Source: an uncultured Lentisphaerota bacterium (lineage in GTDB: Bacteria > Verrucomicrobiota > Kiritimatiellia > RFP12 > UBA1067). From it: 51,010 nt of DNA. A model generated the notes under the pieces. It did not search any database. It was not told the origin of the DNA and was given only the letters and a program-made list of their open reading frames with translations. The number at the start of each line of letters is the position of its first letter. Within the stretch, counting starts at the first letter, position 1. Positions 16,571 to 26,206 of the stretch are shown one piece after another. The stretch is from contig ONVK01000012.1 in NCBI GenBank assembly GCA_900321255.1, forward strand, positions 1 through 51,010. Reading direction: 5' to 3'. The position numbers and the translations under genes are program-made.

Positions 16571-18711
16571 TTCGCCTCCTCGAATATGATTTCTTTCGCG
16601 GATGGCTCAATCTTAACTCCTTCTTTGTCTTTGGAGTTATCCGTATCGCCATTCGCAACTTGATCACGAACGGCAATGCTCGATTCCTTGGCCAAATCTG
16701 GATTCTTTTTCTCTTTACCATTTTCTAATGAAGGCTTTACGTCCTCAAGCACACTCCATCCTCTTCGCTCCACTTTTATGCGGGGCTGATTGTCATTAAA
16801 TATCCATCTTCTCGCGCCCCAAATTACACAACCAATCAGGATCGCCGTAATAAACCCGGAAAACCAACATCTGGCTTTCGTCGCATCAATGATCTCTTTA
16901 AGTTCGACATTCCATTTCACTTTTTCACCAGAAATTTTATCTTTTAGGATAATCTGACTCTGTTCTTGCTGCACTTTAAATACTGCGTCAAGAACTTGCT
17001 CACCAGAGAGACCATATTTGTCGAAAAGAAAAATTATCTGATGAATCTTTTTGGATGGCATACTTTTGAACAAACTTTGAATACGGCCCAAGACATCTCT
17101 TTCGATTTGATCGGCACTCACCCCTCTCGATGGATTGAACTTAGAAAGAAATGTCGTTAGATTGTTGATGATTTTTATGTGGCCTATGTCGTCAGAAGAT
17201 TTTAGTTTTCCCAACTCTTCACCATATTCCATTTCTGTTATAACTTTTGACATTCCATCAAGGCTGTCTCCAACCTCGTCATATAGTTCTTTAATCTTTT
17301 TGATATCATTTTGCCCAAATTCACGCTCACCATTCTTTAGTGTTTTAAACAGTTCGACTCGTTCATAAAAGGGATTACTATTTATTCCTTCAAGACTCCT
17401 ACATTCTGGCTTGACCTGCAAGGAAAGATATACATTGGCAAGTTTTACAAGAAGCTTTTTCTGTTTCGCATATTCGTAAAGGTCTCGGAGCAACCACTCT
17501 CGTGCATCTATTGATAAGCACTTAAGGGCATCAATCAATAAACCGGTCGCGTCAGCTGAAATCATTGAATCAAAGCACAGATACAAATCCGACGCAATTA
17601 TTTTTAAGTCATATCGCGCAATGCATTGTAACTTAAATAAAAGGCTTTTGTTTTCTCCTGTCATGTAACCCGAACATCGCGATAAAGCCTCCTCAATGTA
17701 AGGGATTATCTGTTTATATTTTTTGATGAAATCTCCTGTCCCCCTAAGCAAGTCCACCGATTCTGGGCCACAAGCAAGCATTCGCCAGCAGTCTACTAAC
17801 TTATCAAAGTCACTTGCATCTAAGCCTTCTCCGCATCCATCAAGGAATTTTTTAAATGCCCTTATGTCATCTTCAGTTTGAAATTTCAACGCTTGCGCAT
17901 TAGGTTGTTCAAATAATCCAGTATCATTATCCGACATTGTATTTTTCCGCAAAGTTCCGTAGAATGCAAACTGGCGAAAATCTGGCAGCTGTTTTAAAGC
18001 CGACTCTCCGAAACTTGTCGCAAACCATAGATGTCGTCTGTGTTTCACTGGACATAAATGCAAAGCCAACGCCATGACATCAAGCGACACACCCTTTGAA
18101 CTGTCAAATACAAGAGCAGGAGCACCTGTCTTATAGGCAATCAGCATTTCAACAATTGCTCCGATTTTAAGTATCGTCGGTTTGCCAGTTCGCTTCAAAA
18201 CAGCCTCGAAGCTGTAATTCGCATTGCATCTTGGCTTAACTTTATCATTACCAAAAACATCATATTGGTCTAGCGGCGGCGGGCTTGTGTAAGGAATTTC
18301 ATGTGCATATATCTGCAGCGCCTTTTTTTGCAACGCATCAGGAACAGCCGTTTGTAAATCCACCGATTGATAATAGCAGATTGGATTGAAATCCCTGCTG
18401 CACAAGGCCTTTTCGTCTGCCAACAGAACGTGGGCGAAGAAGTCACCAGGGCGCTCTTCACCCCACCACCTCTTGCCAACAAAGGCTGTCTGCGACATCA
18501 CCACACCGGCTCCATTTAATCCTGCGTGATAAACGAACTGCACCGGGTGTGTGCCACCCTCATTAGCAGTGTCGATTTCGACTTCATACTTGAATGATTG
18601 ATAAAGTGCTTTTGCACAATTATCATTCAATGACTGCGTCTTCTGAAAGACCATCCAACCAACCCCACCCGCACCCCAGGGGGTTGCCGTATAAGTAAAT
18701 TGGTCAATCAT
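16567..18711 (-). CDS. GTPase-associated protein 1 (GAP1)-like protein with C-terminal membrane helix
   Basis: A 714-residue protein. The N-terminus (IDQFTYTATPWGAGGVGW, then FQKTQSL, and FFAHVLLADE near residues 90-100) resembles the N-terminal domain of GTPase-associated protein 1, known from comparative work on predicted NTPase conflict systems in bacteria. The middle is helical. One membrane helix lies at about residues 620-638 (FSGFITAILIGCVIWGA), followed by an acidic, Lys/Glu-rich tail of ~75 residues. It lies 15 nt after the GTPase gene, the partner expected for GAP1. GGAGG precedes the ATG by 9 nt. Family assignment is from motif resemblance only. Confidence 0.65.
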   Translation of the reverse strand: MIDQFTYTATPWGAGGVGWMVFQKTQSLNDNCAKALYQSFKYEVEIDTANEGGTHPVQFVYHAGLNGAGVVMSQTAFVGKRWWGEERPGDFFAHVLLADEKALCSRDFNPICYYQSVDLQTAVPDALQKKALQIYAHEIPYTSPPPLDQYDVFGNDKVKPRCNANYSFEAVLKRTGKPTILKIGAIVEMLIAYKTGAPALVFDSSKGVSLDVMALALHLCPVKHRRHLWFATSFGESALKQLPDFRQFAFYGTLRKNTMSDNDTGLFEQPNAQALKFQTEDDIRAFKKFLDGCGEGLDASDFDKLVDCWRMLACGPESVDLLRGTGDFIKKYKQIIPYIEEALSRCSGYMTGENKSLLFKLQCIARYDLKIIASDLYLCFDSMISADATGLLIDALKCLSIDAREWLLRDLYEYAKQKKLLVKLANVYLSLQVKPECRSLEGINSNPFYERVELFKTLKNGEREFGQNDIKKIKELYDEVGDSLDGMSKVITEMEYGEELGKLKSSDDIGHIKIINNLTTFLSKFNPSRGVSADQIERDVLGRIQSLFKSMPSKKIHQIIFLFDKYGLSGEQVLDAVFKVQQEQSQIILKDKISGEKVKWNVELKEIIDATKARCWFSGFITAILIGCVIWGARRWIFNDNQPRIKVERRGWSVLEDVKPSLENGKEKKNPDLAKESSIAVRDQVANGDTDNSKDKEGVKIEPSAKEIIFEEAK

Positions 18712-18726
18712 TTCACACCGCCTCCC

Positions 18727-20031
18727 CTATTTTTTTGCGATAATGTTTGAAAAAATCGATTTTATCCTTTGGGCGAAGCCCCCATCGGAAGACCGGCTCC
18801 AGACACCTCCAAACAAACCATGCTGCCAGAGTATCCAGAGAAGAGGGTCGAGAATAAAGCGTGGTTGCGGATAGGTGTCCTTAATTTTCTTTGCACCCGA
18901 ATCTTGAACGACGCCCCCTGTCTTTGAGTCTTTAACGAACGGCTCAAAGCCGAGTGCGCTAACAGGGAACAACATCGAATATGAAAATTTATCTATTAAA
19001 GAAACGAGCTGCCTCCCTCTCGCATTTTCAATAGAACTTTCCCCCGGACAGATTAATTCGCGTAATCTGTCAGCCCTCCTCTGAATGTCCATAAGTGCGA
19101 CCTTCCCCTCAATACTAACATCCGTTCCACATATTCCATCAACAGAACTTCCGGCAAAAATGTCGTTAAAATCCATTCTAACATCTAATTTGGTGACGCA
19201 GAATGCCAATGGGACCTTTTTCTTGAATCTACGGATTGACGCAATATCCGTAATTTTCGTTATCGTTTTTTCTATGTCTTTTATTCCCCGCTCTGAGTTT
19301 GATTCAGTTACAAAGATTCGCCCACATATGATTTTAGCAGAACAATAATTCCTTTCCTCCTCCTTGAGCCCTCCTAGTTCGGAATGCTCCCCTGCGGTAT
19401 CGGTTATTGAAATCAATATCTTATGCGCACTCAGCGGATAAGGTTCCTCAAATAAGTGATCAAGTCCGCGTCGATACGTAGCACTTATCAATAAAGGTGG
19501 ATGCTCATCATCTTTTTTTGTTGATTCCAAAGTCCAATGATCTTCATATAACCTTTTCTCATTTAATCTGAACGGGTTTCCCCCATCTGGTGATTCTATG
19601 GAAGCTGCTTGATTGAATTTGTAATCTATGGGCAGAATCTCCCAACGCTCACATCCATCATCACATTTCCACAAATGAGGATTATTTCGCAATGTCCTCT
19701 GCAGAACTGTCAAATAATGCGTCTTACCGGAACTTGGTGCCCCATCAATAATTATGGGGAATAGTCTGTGTGTGAAAACTTCATCCGGCAAAGGAATTCC
19801 TCTTGCGTTAGAAATGCATAGTTTACGCTCGGTGCCGACTTCATCTTTTACAACATCACCATTCGGACATGGCTTACCAATCTCTGCAAGAACAGATTGG
19901 CAACAAAAAGGGCAAACGATCCTCTTCAAGCGCCTTTTCTTTCCCGCTCCGTCTTTATTGTGGTCGAAACCGGCATCAACGTTAGGTATCGGCATCTTCG
20001 TCTCTTCAAAAGGAATACTTTCATCTTGCAT
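18727..20031 (-). CDS. Zinc-ribbon P-loop GTPase (double-GTPase-like)
   Basis: A 434-residue protein. Cys residues at about 39-70 (CPFCCQ...CPNG...C) form a zinc-ribbon-like module. The nucleotide-binding motifs follow: Walker A IIIDGAPSSGKTHYL (about residues 90-104), a DTAGE box near residue 211 that fits G3/Walker B, and CVTKLD near residue 277 that fits the base-specifying NKxD motif. This layout is like the 'double-GTPase' proteins that pair with GAP1-type partners, and the GAP1-like gene follows directly. A regulatory switch role in the island's machine is inferred. GGAGG precedes the ATG by 8 nt. Confidence 0.72.
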   Translation of the reverse strand: MQDESIPFEETKMPIPNVDAGFDHNKDGAGKKRRLKRIVCPFCCQSVLAEIGKPCPNGDVVKDEVGTERKLCISNARGIPLPDEVFTHRLFPIIIDGAPSSGKTHYLTVLQRTLRNNPHLWKCDDGCERWEILPIDYKFNQAASIESPDGGNPFRLNEKRLYEDHWTLESTKKDDEHPPLLISATYRRGLDHLFEEPYPLSAHKILISITDTAGEHSELGGLKEEERNYCSAKIICGRIFVTESNSERGIKDIEKTITKITDIASIRRFKKKVPLAFCVTKLDVRMDFNDIFAGSSVDGICGTDVSIEGKVALMDIQRRADRLRELICPGESSIENARGRQLVSLIDKFSYSMLFPVSALGFEPFVKDSKTGGVVQDSGAKKIKDTYPQPRFILDPLLWILWQHGLFGGVWSRSSDGGFAQRIKSIFSNIIAKK

Positions 20032-20066
20032 GATAAATACCTCCTATGATTTTGATTGGATGGGAT

Positions 20067-21368
20067 TCACGGGATTAAGATGTTGGTATCGCACCTTGCA
20101 ACAAACCCCTCTGGCACACAAATCTTCACTTTATCGCCACTTTTTCCAAAACCGTCAGGGAACTTCACCGTTCCTCCATTTACGTCCACCGTAAATGAAG
20201 GTGCATTTGGCGTCGTTCCATTTTGAATAACCACAGAAACTTGATCCTCAAGCCCATCATCGCACTTCACCCAAACCCCGGAAGGACAGCTCAAAAGATC
20301 AAATAGCGATTTTGACCCAGAAGAGCAAAATCCTATCCCCCAATATAAACATCCTCTATAGCCAGGCCATCTTACCTGCACAGGGTGGCTCTTACTGTCT
20401 ACTACTTCCTCGACAGGACGATTAATTGAAGTAATCACGACAGAATCCTCATGTCCATGCACTTCAAACTCACAATCCACATTGCGTGATTCGATGCGGC
20501 TAAAATATTTAGTCTCTGTTGGCCTACCATTATGGCACAGATCAATTCTCACCTCGCGCACATTATCTGGCCAATCCCATGTAATCAACACATATTTACG
20601 GTCATCAGTAAGCCGTGCCCTTGCATTCCTGACCTCTGGTAACGTTATCGGGATGTCGCGGACATGATTTTCTGGGGCGAGACCCTCAGTATCACGAGCT
20701 TCTGACAAATTCTTTCCCTTTGGGAATGTGTCGCTATTACCACCACTCCGACTGGTAATAATCGAGGTTTTTGACAACACATCATCAAACCCACTATGCG
20801 GCTCTTGGGTGACATGATTGTCGCAATTAAGCTGACAAGATTTCAGGAATCGCACCAGAGGGCAGTCAAGGTCACTATTTTCAATTACTTTATTCCATCC
20901 TGTATTGCCACTCATTTTCTCGCCAATCAACCTAGATGCAGTGGCAATCAGCTTTCTATATTGTTCTATCAATTCAACCTGTGCCAGAACAATGTCGTCG
21001 GATACGGCTTCACTATCTCCACCTTCTTCACGAAACCTCGCCCTATAGCTTTCATCTATCTTTTGTGAAACGATAATAAGCGGTACGTTCCCTTTTTCTT
21101 CAATGCCAGCATCATCAAGTGATCGCCACAAGGCATACAAATTTGACACGCATTTATCTGTCGTAATCAACTCCCCTTGTAGCCCCTTAAATCGCTTCTC
21201 GATAAGACGTAACCAATTCTCATTTAGAGACCGGGATAGGCCCAGCACTTCTTCCGCGCTGAAGCCATTTTCAGATGAGTGATGGCCCACTTTCTCGGCC
21301 AACCTTGATAAATCATCGTAAGTCATGAGTTTAAAACTCTTTACGTTGTAATCGTCATTAGCAGCCAT
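20067..21368 (-). CDS. Island protein with helical N-terminus and FN3-like C-terminus
   Basis: A 433-residue protein without signal peptide, not recognised. Residues 1-200 are helical (AEEVLGLSRSLNENWLRLIE, ELIEQYRKLIATASRLIGEK). After a Ser/Asp-rich linker, residues ~240-345 look like a fibronectin type III fold (ITLPEVRNARARLTDDRKYV, then VLITWDWPDNVREVRI). A further beta segment follows, ending SGDKVKICVPEG. The start at 21368 is chosen over an ATG five codons earlier because GGAAGGA sits 6-7 nt before it. It lies between the AAA+ and GTPase genes and may be an adaptor; function unknown. Confidence 0.7.
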   Translation of the reverse strand: MAANDDYNVKSFKLMTYDDLSRLAEKVGHHSSENGFSAEEVLGLSRSLNENWLRLIEKRFKGLQGELITTDKCVSNLYALWRSLDDAGIEEKGNVPLIIVSQKIDESYRARFREEGGDSEAVSDDIVLAQVELIEQYRKLIATASRLIGEKMSGNTGWNKVIENSDLDCPLVRFLKSCQLNCDNHVTQEPHSGFDDVLSKTSIITSRSGGNSDTFPKGKNLSEARDTEGLAPENHVRDIPITLPEVRNARARLTDDRKYVLITWDWPDNVREVRIDLCHNGRPTETKYFSRIESRNVDCEFEVHGHEDSVVITSINRPVEEVVDSKSHPVQVRWPGYRGCLYWGIGFCSSGSKSLFDLLSCPSGVWVKCDDGLEDQVSVVIQNGTTPNAPSFTVDVNGGTVKFPDGFGKSGDKVKICVPEGFVARCDTNILIP

Positions 21369-21420
21369 TTTCTTTCCTTCCATGAGCTGTTCTTCGGTCT
21401 TTGCACGACCCGATTAAACC

Positions 21421-24036
21421 TTACATTGATTTCGGGGGCTCTGGCACATCTTCTATTGCTATTGTGCGGAAATCGCTTTCGCGCAATGTGCCTACATCTT
21501 TTACATCTCCTCCAACACTTGTGTCAGAATCCAATACACGATTTATTATCCTTGATTCCACTAGAGAAAACACACCATTAACATCTCTTGCATTACCAAA
21601 ATTTGGCTGAGCACGAAGATAATCAAAATATGTCTCCAATTTCCTTGCCACCTCGTTTTCAATAGCCTGATAATCTTGTCCTTCCTCTCCCGCATTGGGA
21701 TTCAGATACCCACTTTTTGTTGCTACAACATCAAATATTCTTACGCAATCTCGCGCTGAATAATCTTCAAACTCTATTTCGTCGGGTATGCGACTGGCCA
21801 ATCCAGGATTGGCCTCCATGAACCTGTCAACCCTATCCTTGTAACCAGCGACAATAACGACTGTGTTTTGGTATTCTCTAGCGGTAAGACATCTGACCAA
21901 CGTATCAATGACTTCACGTGAAAATGAGTCGTCCTGATGTGCCTCTGGATTGTACAAACTATAGATTTCGTCTATAAATATGACCTTCCCCTTATTGCTG
22001 TGGAATAAGTCGTTCACGGCCTTTTGCGCATGCCCGATATAGGCACCCTTGAGCGTTGTCGCGCCACACTCAACGATCCCATCGACCTCGCATACTCCCA
22101 AAGCATGGAAGAACTTACCCATGTATCGTGCGATTGACGTTTTACCAGTTCCGGGCGGACCCGTAAAACGAATACGATATCCATGCGAAGTCTGCTTTTT
22201 TAGTTTCAGACGCTTTCTTCGTTCGACATCCCACCGCACCTTGTTAAGGTATGCCCGTAAGCGGCCTTTTAACCCCTCCATTCCAGTGAACTGTTCATCA
22301 ATTTCAGAAAAAACCTCTTTGGCGATATTTTCATCAACAGCATGCGGATCTATGATATAGGAAGCATCGATTTCTTTGACACTCTTCTTAACAGCAGCGA
22401 CCTTCGTTAATGTTTTGTCAAGAACATTGCGAACACCCCGTCCGTTGCCATCGCATTCTTCAAGAACATACTTGAGTTTTGATTCAGCTTCGTCAGTAAG
22501 CCGATATCCCGTTCCGTTTTTCTTGTTTCGTCTTGCCAAGTGCAATTTGAAAATTTCTAGTTTCTCTTCAGCTGTATAATCCCCGAAGCGGAGTTCCCAC
22601 GGTATTCTGCTTTCTATCCCTGGGTTAATATCTTTCAACCCCTGTAGACGATCCTCATAACCAGCCAAAATCACAGTAAGGTTCTTGCGGTTGTTTTCCA
22701 TCTCTGTTAACAACACCTGAAAGGCCTTGCGTCCCCATTCACTTTCCGTAAAGAGATATGCTTCGTCAATGAACAAGACGCCTCCCATTGCCTCCTGAAT
22801 CTTCTCTTTCATTCTTTGCAGGGTGTCACCTTCATTGTATTGACTAATAATATCATGAATCGCCACAGACACGACTTTATTACTTGTGCGCAACTCAATG
22901 GCCCAGAATAATTTAGCGACTAAATTCGCTACCTCCGTTTTCCCCGTACCTGGATTTCCGAGGAAAAACATATGATACATGGAATCTGCCGCAAGAACAA
23001 TATTCGACTCAGCCACAGAAACTATCGACCTAATCTTTTCTTTGACCTCGTTCAAACCTATCATCTGGTCTAGTTGCGCGAGAAGCTCATCCTTTGATGC
23101 AACAGCTTCCTGATTCTCTGCATCGATGAGTGCTCTTAATCTTAGGTCTGCTCCACCTCTATCGTAAAATTTCTTCACCCAGCTAACAAAATTCTGGAGC
23201 GTCTCACATCCATTCGCCTTACCAATCAATGCAATGCGCTCCTCTTCAAATGGCTTCCCGAGGATTCCATTGTCGGTTTTAAATTCCTTTACCCATTCAA
23301 GCATCTCCTTGACAGGAGGTTGCGATATGGAAATTTCACAACAATTGTGATCAAAACACGACAAATAATGTTCCACATTGTGAAATTCCTCCAATCGGTG
23401 AGGATTTACGATTAGAATGGTTCTAGAGTCCCGATGTGCATCAGGACCGAGGTTTCGCCAATTCTTCACTACAACCTCAAGAACCTGTTGTGATGTACCC
23501 GTGACCTTGCCGCCAGATATTAATTTTTCGGGATAGGGGAAAATCACCAGCGACCTAATTCCGGGATTACGAAGTAGGCGTGTGATTTTTTCCAAACTGT
23601 GAACCGATTCCGACCCATTCTTTTGAGACGAAATATCTGACATGGCATTTGCAACGGTCCGAGCATTATTTGCATTCTGATGACCATCCCTACTTCTTTG
23701 ACCCGGAACAAACGTTTGAGCACCTCTCTTCTGCTGTTCGGGAACCATATTCGTACTGTCACCAACCGTGAGTTGCACGAACAAATTTTGCTGCTGGGGA
23801 TTTGCAAACTCAAGGGAAAGATCCTCTTTAATGACAACAACAACGTCGTACTTTTGATTGTTGCCATACTCACGAAACACATCTTCTATTCCGCAGAGCT
23901 TTACAACATTTCCCACCCCCGAATTGTGATTAATCAAAAAAAGATCATCGATGTTGCCAGTGTAGACAAATTGGTTCCGCCCCATGAATGACTTTGAAAG
24001 CGGGCCTTCTATACGCTCGTTGAAAAAAGCTTCCAT
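21421..24036 (-). CDS. Tandem CbxX/EccA-type AAA+ ATPase
   Basis: An 871-residue protein with two AAA+ modules of the CbxX/CfxQ/EccA type. The first has Walker A FFLGNPGTGKTEVANL near residue 357 and Walker B GVLFIDEAYL near 420. The second has RFTGPPGTGKTSIARY near 622 and KVIFIDEIYSLY near 681; each is followed by a (I/V)LAGYEDR or VAGYKDR sensor and the SRIP arginine region. Residues 1-300 look like a divergent, P-loop-less ATPase-like region. EccA, the related T7SS protein, has TPRs plus one such module, so this is not a plain EccA. The start at 24036 is set by AAGGAGGGG 6 nt upstream; an earlier TTG (24078) lacks a site. Confidence 0.85.
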   Translation of the reverse strand: MEAFFNERIEGPLSKSFMGRNQFVYTGNIDDLFLINHNSGVGNVVKLCGIEDVFREYGNNQKYDVVVVIKEDLSLEFANPQQQNLFVQLTVGDSTNMVPEQQKRGAQTFVPGQRSRDGHQNANNARTVANAMSDISSQKNGSESVHSLEKITRLLRNPGIRSLVIFPYPEKLISGGKVTGTSQQVLEVVVKNWRNLGPDAHRDSRTILIVNPHRLEEFHNVEHYLSCFDHNCCEISISQPPVKEMLEWVKEFKTDNGILGKPFEEERIALIGKANGCETLQNFVSWVKKFYDRGGADLRLRALIDAENQEAVASKDELLAQLDQMIGLNEVKEKIRSIVSVAESNIVLAADSMYHMFFLGNPGTGKTEVANLVAKLFWAIELRTSNKVVSVAIHDIISQYNEGDTLQRMKEKIQEAMGGVLFIDEAYLFTESEWGRKAFQVLLTEMENNRKNLTVILAGYEDRLQGLKDINPGIESRIPWELRFGDYTAEEKLEIFKLHLARRNKKNGTGYRLTDEAESKLKYVLEECDGNGRGVRNVLDKTLTKVAAVKKSVKEIDASYIIDPHAVDENIAKEVFSEIDEQFTGMEGLKGRLRAYLNKVRWDVERRKRLKLKKQTSHGYRIRFTGPPGTGKTSIARYMGKFFHALGVCEVDGIVECGATTLKGAYIGHAQKAVNDLFHSNKGKVIFIDEIYSLYNPEAHQDDSFSREVIDTLVRCLTAREYQNTVVIVAGYKDRVDRFMEANPGLASRIPDEIEFEDYSARDCVRIFDVVATKSGYLNPNAGEEGQDYQAIENEVARKLETYFDYLRAQPNFGNARDVNGVFSLVESRIINRVLDSDTSVGGDVKDVGTLRESDFRTIAIEDVPEPPKSM

Positions 24037-24049
24037 GACTCCCCTCCTT

Positions 24050-25525
24050 TTATCCTTGACGCTGAATCGTTCGGACAACGTTTTGTGTTTTTACGACAAC
24101 TTTCATCCCGCCATCATCGTCTTTATGTCCTTCGGCGCGCCCCCAGTCCGTCACATTGAAACTAACGCCGTTGTCCGTCAACTTATCTTGCATACTGCGG
24201 ATTGCGTCTACACACAATTTCTCGCGACCTTCAGGTATGTTTTCGACCTCAAACGAAACCTTTCCGTCTAATGCGACATTCATTCGGACATTACCGACTC
24301 CGCCAGGAGCTGCGGCCACTATGCAGAAATTGGACAGGGCATCCTGTTCTCTTTCTTGATAATAGCTAGGCGAGTCATAATTGGAATCGTAGAGCGCCTG
24401 CATGATAGACTGCGCCAGATCCCAACGTTTCTCATAAAGCGCCCTGTTGTCGTGAGTTTTATCATTAATTTCGCGAAGTCGGTCGATAGCATTCGCAACA
24501 ACCTGGGTTGCTTTAACAAATTGCTCAGTCCAAATCATATCTTGAGCATCCTTCAACTTGCAGAACGCAGAATCGACCTCCTCGCCAGAAACGCCGGAAT
24601 AGGTTTTCATGTCATCGGCGTTCATCTTCTCTATCTCCTCCTTGGCGTCGGCAAGAGCCTTCTCCGCCTTGGCCTTTTGAGACTCCCACTCTGCCTGCGC
24701 ATCGCAGATTGCCATGTTTATATCTGTCAACCGTTGTTTCAAGTCGGGAATCTGCTTGATAGCATCGTTATAGTCTTTATGTTCAATCAACGCTTCAATG
24801 TTCGCTATCTGTCGTCTGATTCCGTCAGAATATAGCCCTGCGCCAAACTTCTTAAAATCATGTGCTTCGATTTCAGACTTCAAGGAAAGTATATCCGCCC
24901 ACCCGTCAATCACGGATTTTTGACGCTCTGTTGCAAGATTAACCAATCGATCATATTCCCTCTCCGCTAGTTTAGCCAAACGGTCAGCCTCTGACAAAGC
25001 GGTGAAACCGTCGCGTCGTAGTTGCTGAGCCCTTCTAGCAGAAGCCACGTTGCTTCGCAATCCAGCGAGAATCGACTCGGCTTTGTGCCGAAGTGCATTC
25101 GCCTCGGCATTCTCCGCATCACAGTGCCAATTCTTATTGACGAGCTTCTGCTCAATCTCCATGACGCTAGTTTTTACATCGGCCAGTTGCCTGTCAGATT
25201 CCCGTTTCTGCTTGCTAAATTCCTTTTCGATGGCGTCGGCTTCTTCAGGATAACGTTCCGAACCATCGAAAGTGTCGTCATGGCGTTTAATTAAGTCCTC
25301 CCAATGAGAAGTTTCGCCTCCTAACAATCTCACCACCTCATCTGGAAGGCGGCGTCTGATATTTTCATGAATCCTCTTTGATTCACTACACCTGTGATTA
25401 AAGTCTTTGCGTCCGACAGATGAAAGTGCCGTCGCCATTTCCATGCAATCGGCGAGTCCTTTTTCAACCGACCGCATCGTCCCATTGAGGGAACGGGTAA
25501 CTTCTGCTTTCTTAATGCCGCTCAT
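24050..25525 (-). CDS. Cytoplasmic coiled-coil protein of the island operon
   Basis: A 491-residue, highly charged and mostly helical protein with no signal peptide or membrane segment. Coiled-coil stretches run from about residue 60 to 350 (EKALADAKEEIEKMNADDMK, QRKRESDRQLADVKT-type). The last ~120 residues change character, with APGGVGNVRMNVALDGKVSF then VSFEVENIPEGREKLCV, which reads as an alpha/beta domain. No family is recognised. It lies between the radical SAM and the AAA+ genes, 27 nt after the former and 13 nt before the latter. It is a candidate scaffold or AAA+ substrate. GAGGAA precedes the ATG. Confidence 0.72.
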   Translation of the reverse strand: MSGIKKAEVTRSLNGTMRSVEKGLADCMEMATALSSVGRKDFNHRCSESKRIHENIRRRLPDEVVRLLGGETSHWEDLIKRHDDTFDGSERYPEEADAIEKEFSKQKRESDRQLADVKTSVMEIEQKLVNKNWHCDAENAEANALRHKAESILAGLRSNVASARRAQQLRRDGFTALSEADRLAKLAEREYDRLVNLATERQKSVIDGWADILSLKSEIEAHDFKKFGAGLYSDGIRRQIANIEALIEHKDYNDAIKQIPDLKQRLTDINMAICDAQAEWESQKAKAEKALADAKEEIEKMNADDMKTYSGVSGEEVDSAFCKLKDAQDMIWTEQFVKATQVVANAIDRLREINDKTHDNRALYEKRWDLAQSIMQALYDSNYDSPSYYQEREQDALSNFCIVAAAPGGVGNVRMNVALDGKVSFEVENIPEGREKLCVDAIRSMQDKLTDNGVSFNVTDWGRAEGHKDDDGGMKVVVKTQNVVRTIQRQG

Positions 25526-25552
25526 GCTATTTCCTCTTTCTGGTGCTCTTTT

Positions 25553-26206
25553 TCACCAAACAACTGCCAAGTCTTTTTCCGACAATCTGTCCTCAAGTCT
25601 TTTCCTAAAGCCCTTGGGAGGAATGCCGGTGAAGGAAAACGCTCTTCCGTCCACGATAGACACTTCCACAGAGCGCCCCTTGCGTTCAGCAACGTTTTTA
25701 AGAGACGCATAACGATTAGACAGAAAATGAATTTGCTGGTTCTCTGAGCCCCGCCAGAGCTGGCCAAAATCCAGAGATTGCACATAAGGGCCGTCCACAA
25801 GGATATCAATATATCTCAACAAACCACGTGTTTGGCGGTTCTCGACAAGTTCCTTCATTAGATATCCAGTATACGCCATGACACTTAAATTTGTCCCAGT
25901 CTTGATGCCATGCAGAAATTCATGTAATGCACCGATGTTCTGGTCAAATGGCTCCCCGCCTGATATTGTTATCCCTTCAATATCATCAGTCGATTTAATA
26001 CTTTCCAGCAAATCACCAGGAGTCGATTGCTCGAAGTCTGTTGAAATATTCATGTTCGCAGCTATGCATCCGGGGCACTTTCTTGAGCATCCATGAAACC
26101 AAACAACTGCTCGGACACCTGGACCTAGGGTTTGCGTATGTCCTTGAATTCGGTCTATCAGCAGGAACCTCTTATTGCTGTCGATTATGGATGGCGATAT
26201 GTTCAT
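25553..26206 (-). CDS. NrdG-like radical SAM protein
   Basis: A 217-residue minimal radical SAM enzyme similar to anaerobic RNR-activating protein NrdG and related glycyl-radical-enzyme activases. The cluster motif is WFHGCSRKCPGC (CX3CX2C, about residues 38-46), and SAM contacts are expected at ITISGGEPFDQ near residue 80. LVDGPYVQ and WRGSENQQI are the NrdG-type late motifs. No glycyl radical enzyme lies anywhere in the window, so the normal partner is missing. The ATG overlaps the FtsK-like stop (ATGA), which places it firmly in the WXG100/FtsK operon. The substrate is unknown; modification of an operon product is inference. Confidence 0.85.
   Translation of the reverse strand: MNISPSIIDSNKRFLLIDRIQGHTQTLGPGVRAVVWFHGCSRKCPGCIAANMNISTDFEQSTPGDLLESIKSTDDIEGITISGGEPFDQNIGALHEFLHGIKTGTNLSVMAYTGYLMKELVENRQTRGLLRYIDILVDGPYVQSLDFGQLWRGSENQQIHFLSNRYASLKNVAERKGRSVEVSIVDGRAFSFTGIPPKGFRKRLEDRLSEKDLAVVW

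Noticed and set aside
24036..24078. TTG start at 24078 for the AAA+ protein, overlapping the previous gene
   Set aside because: No ribosome site precedes it, while AAGGAGGGG lies directly before the ATG at 24036.
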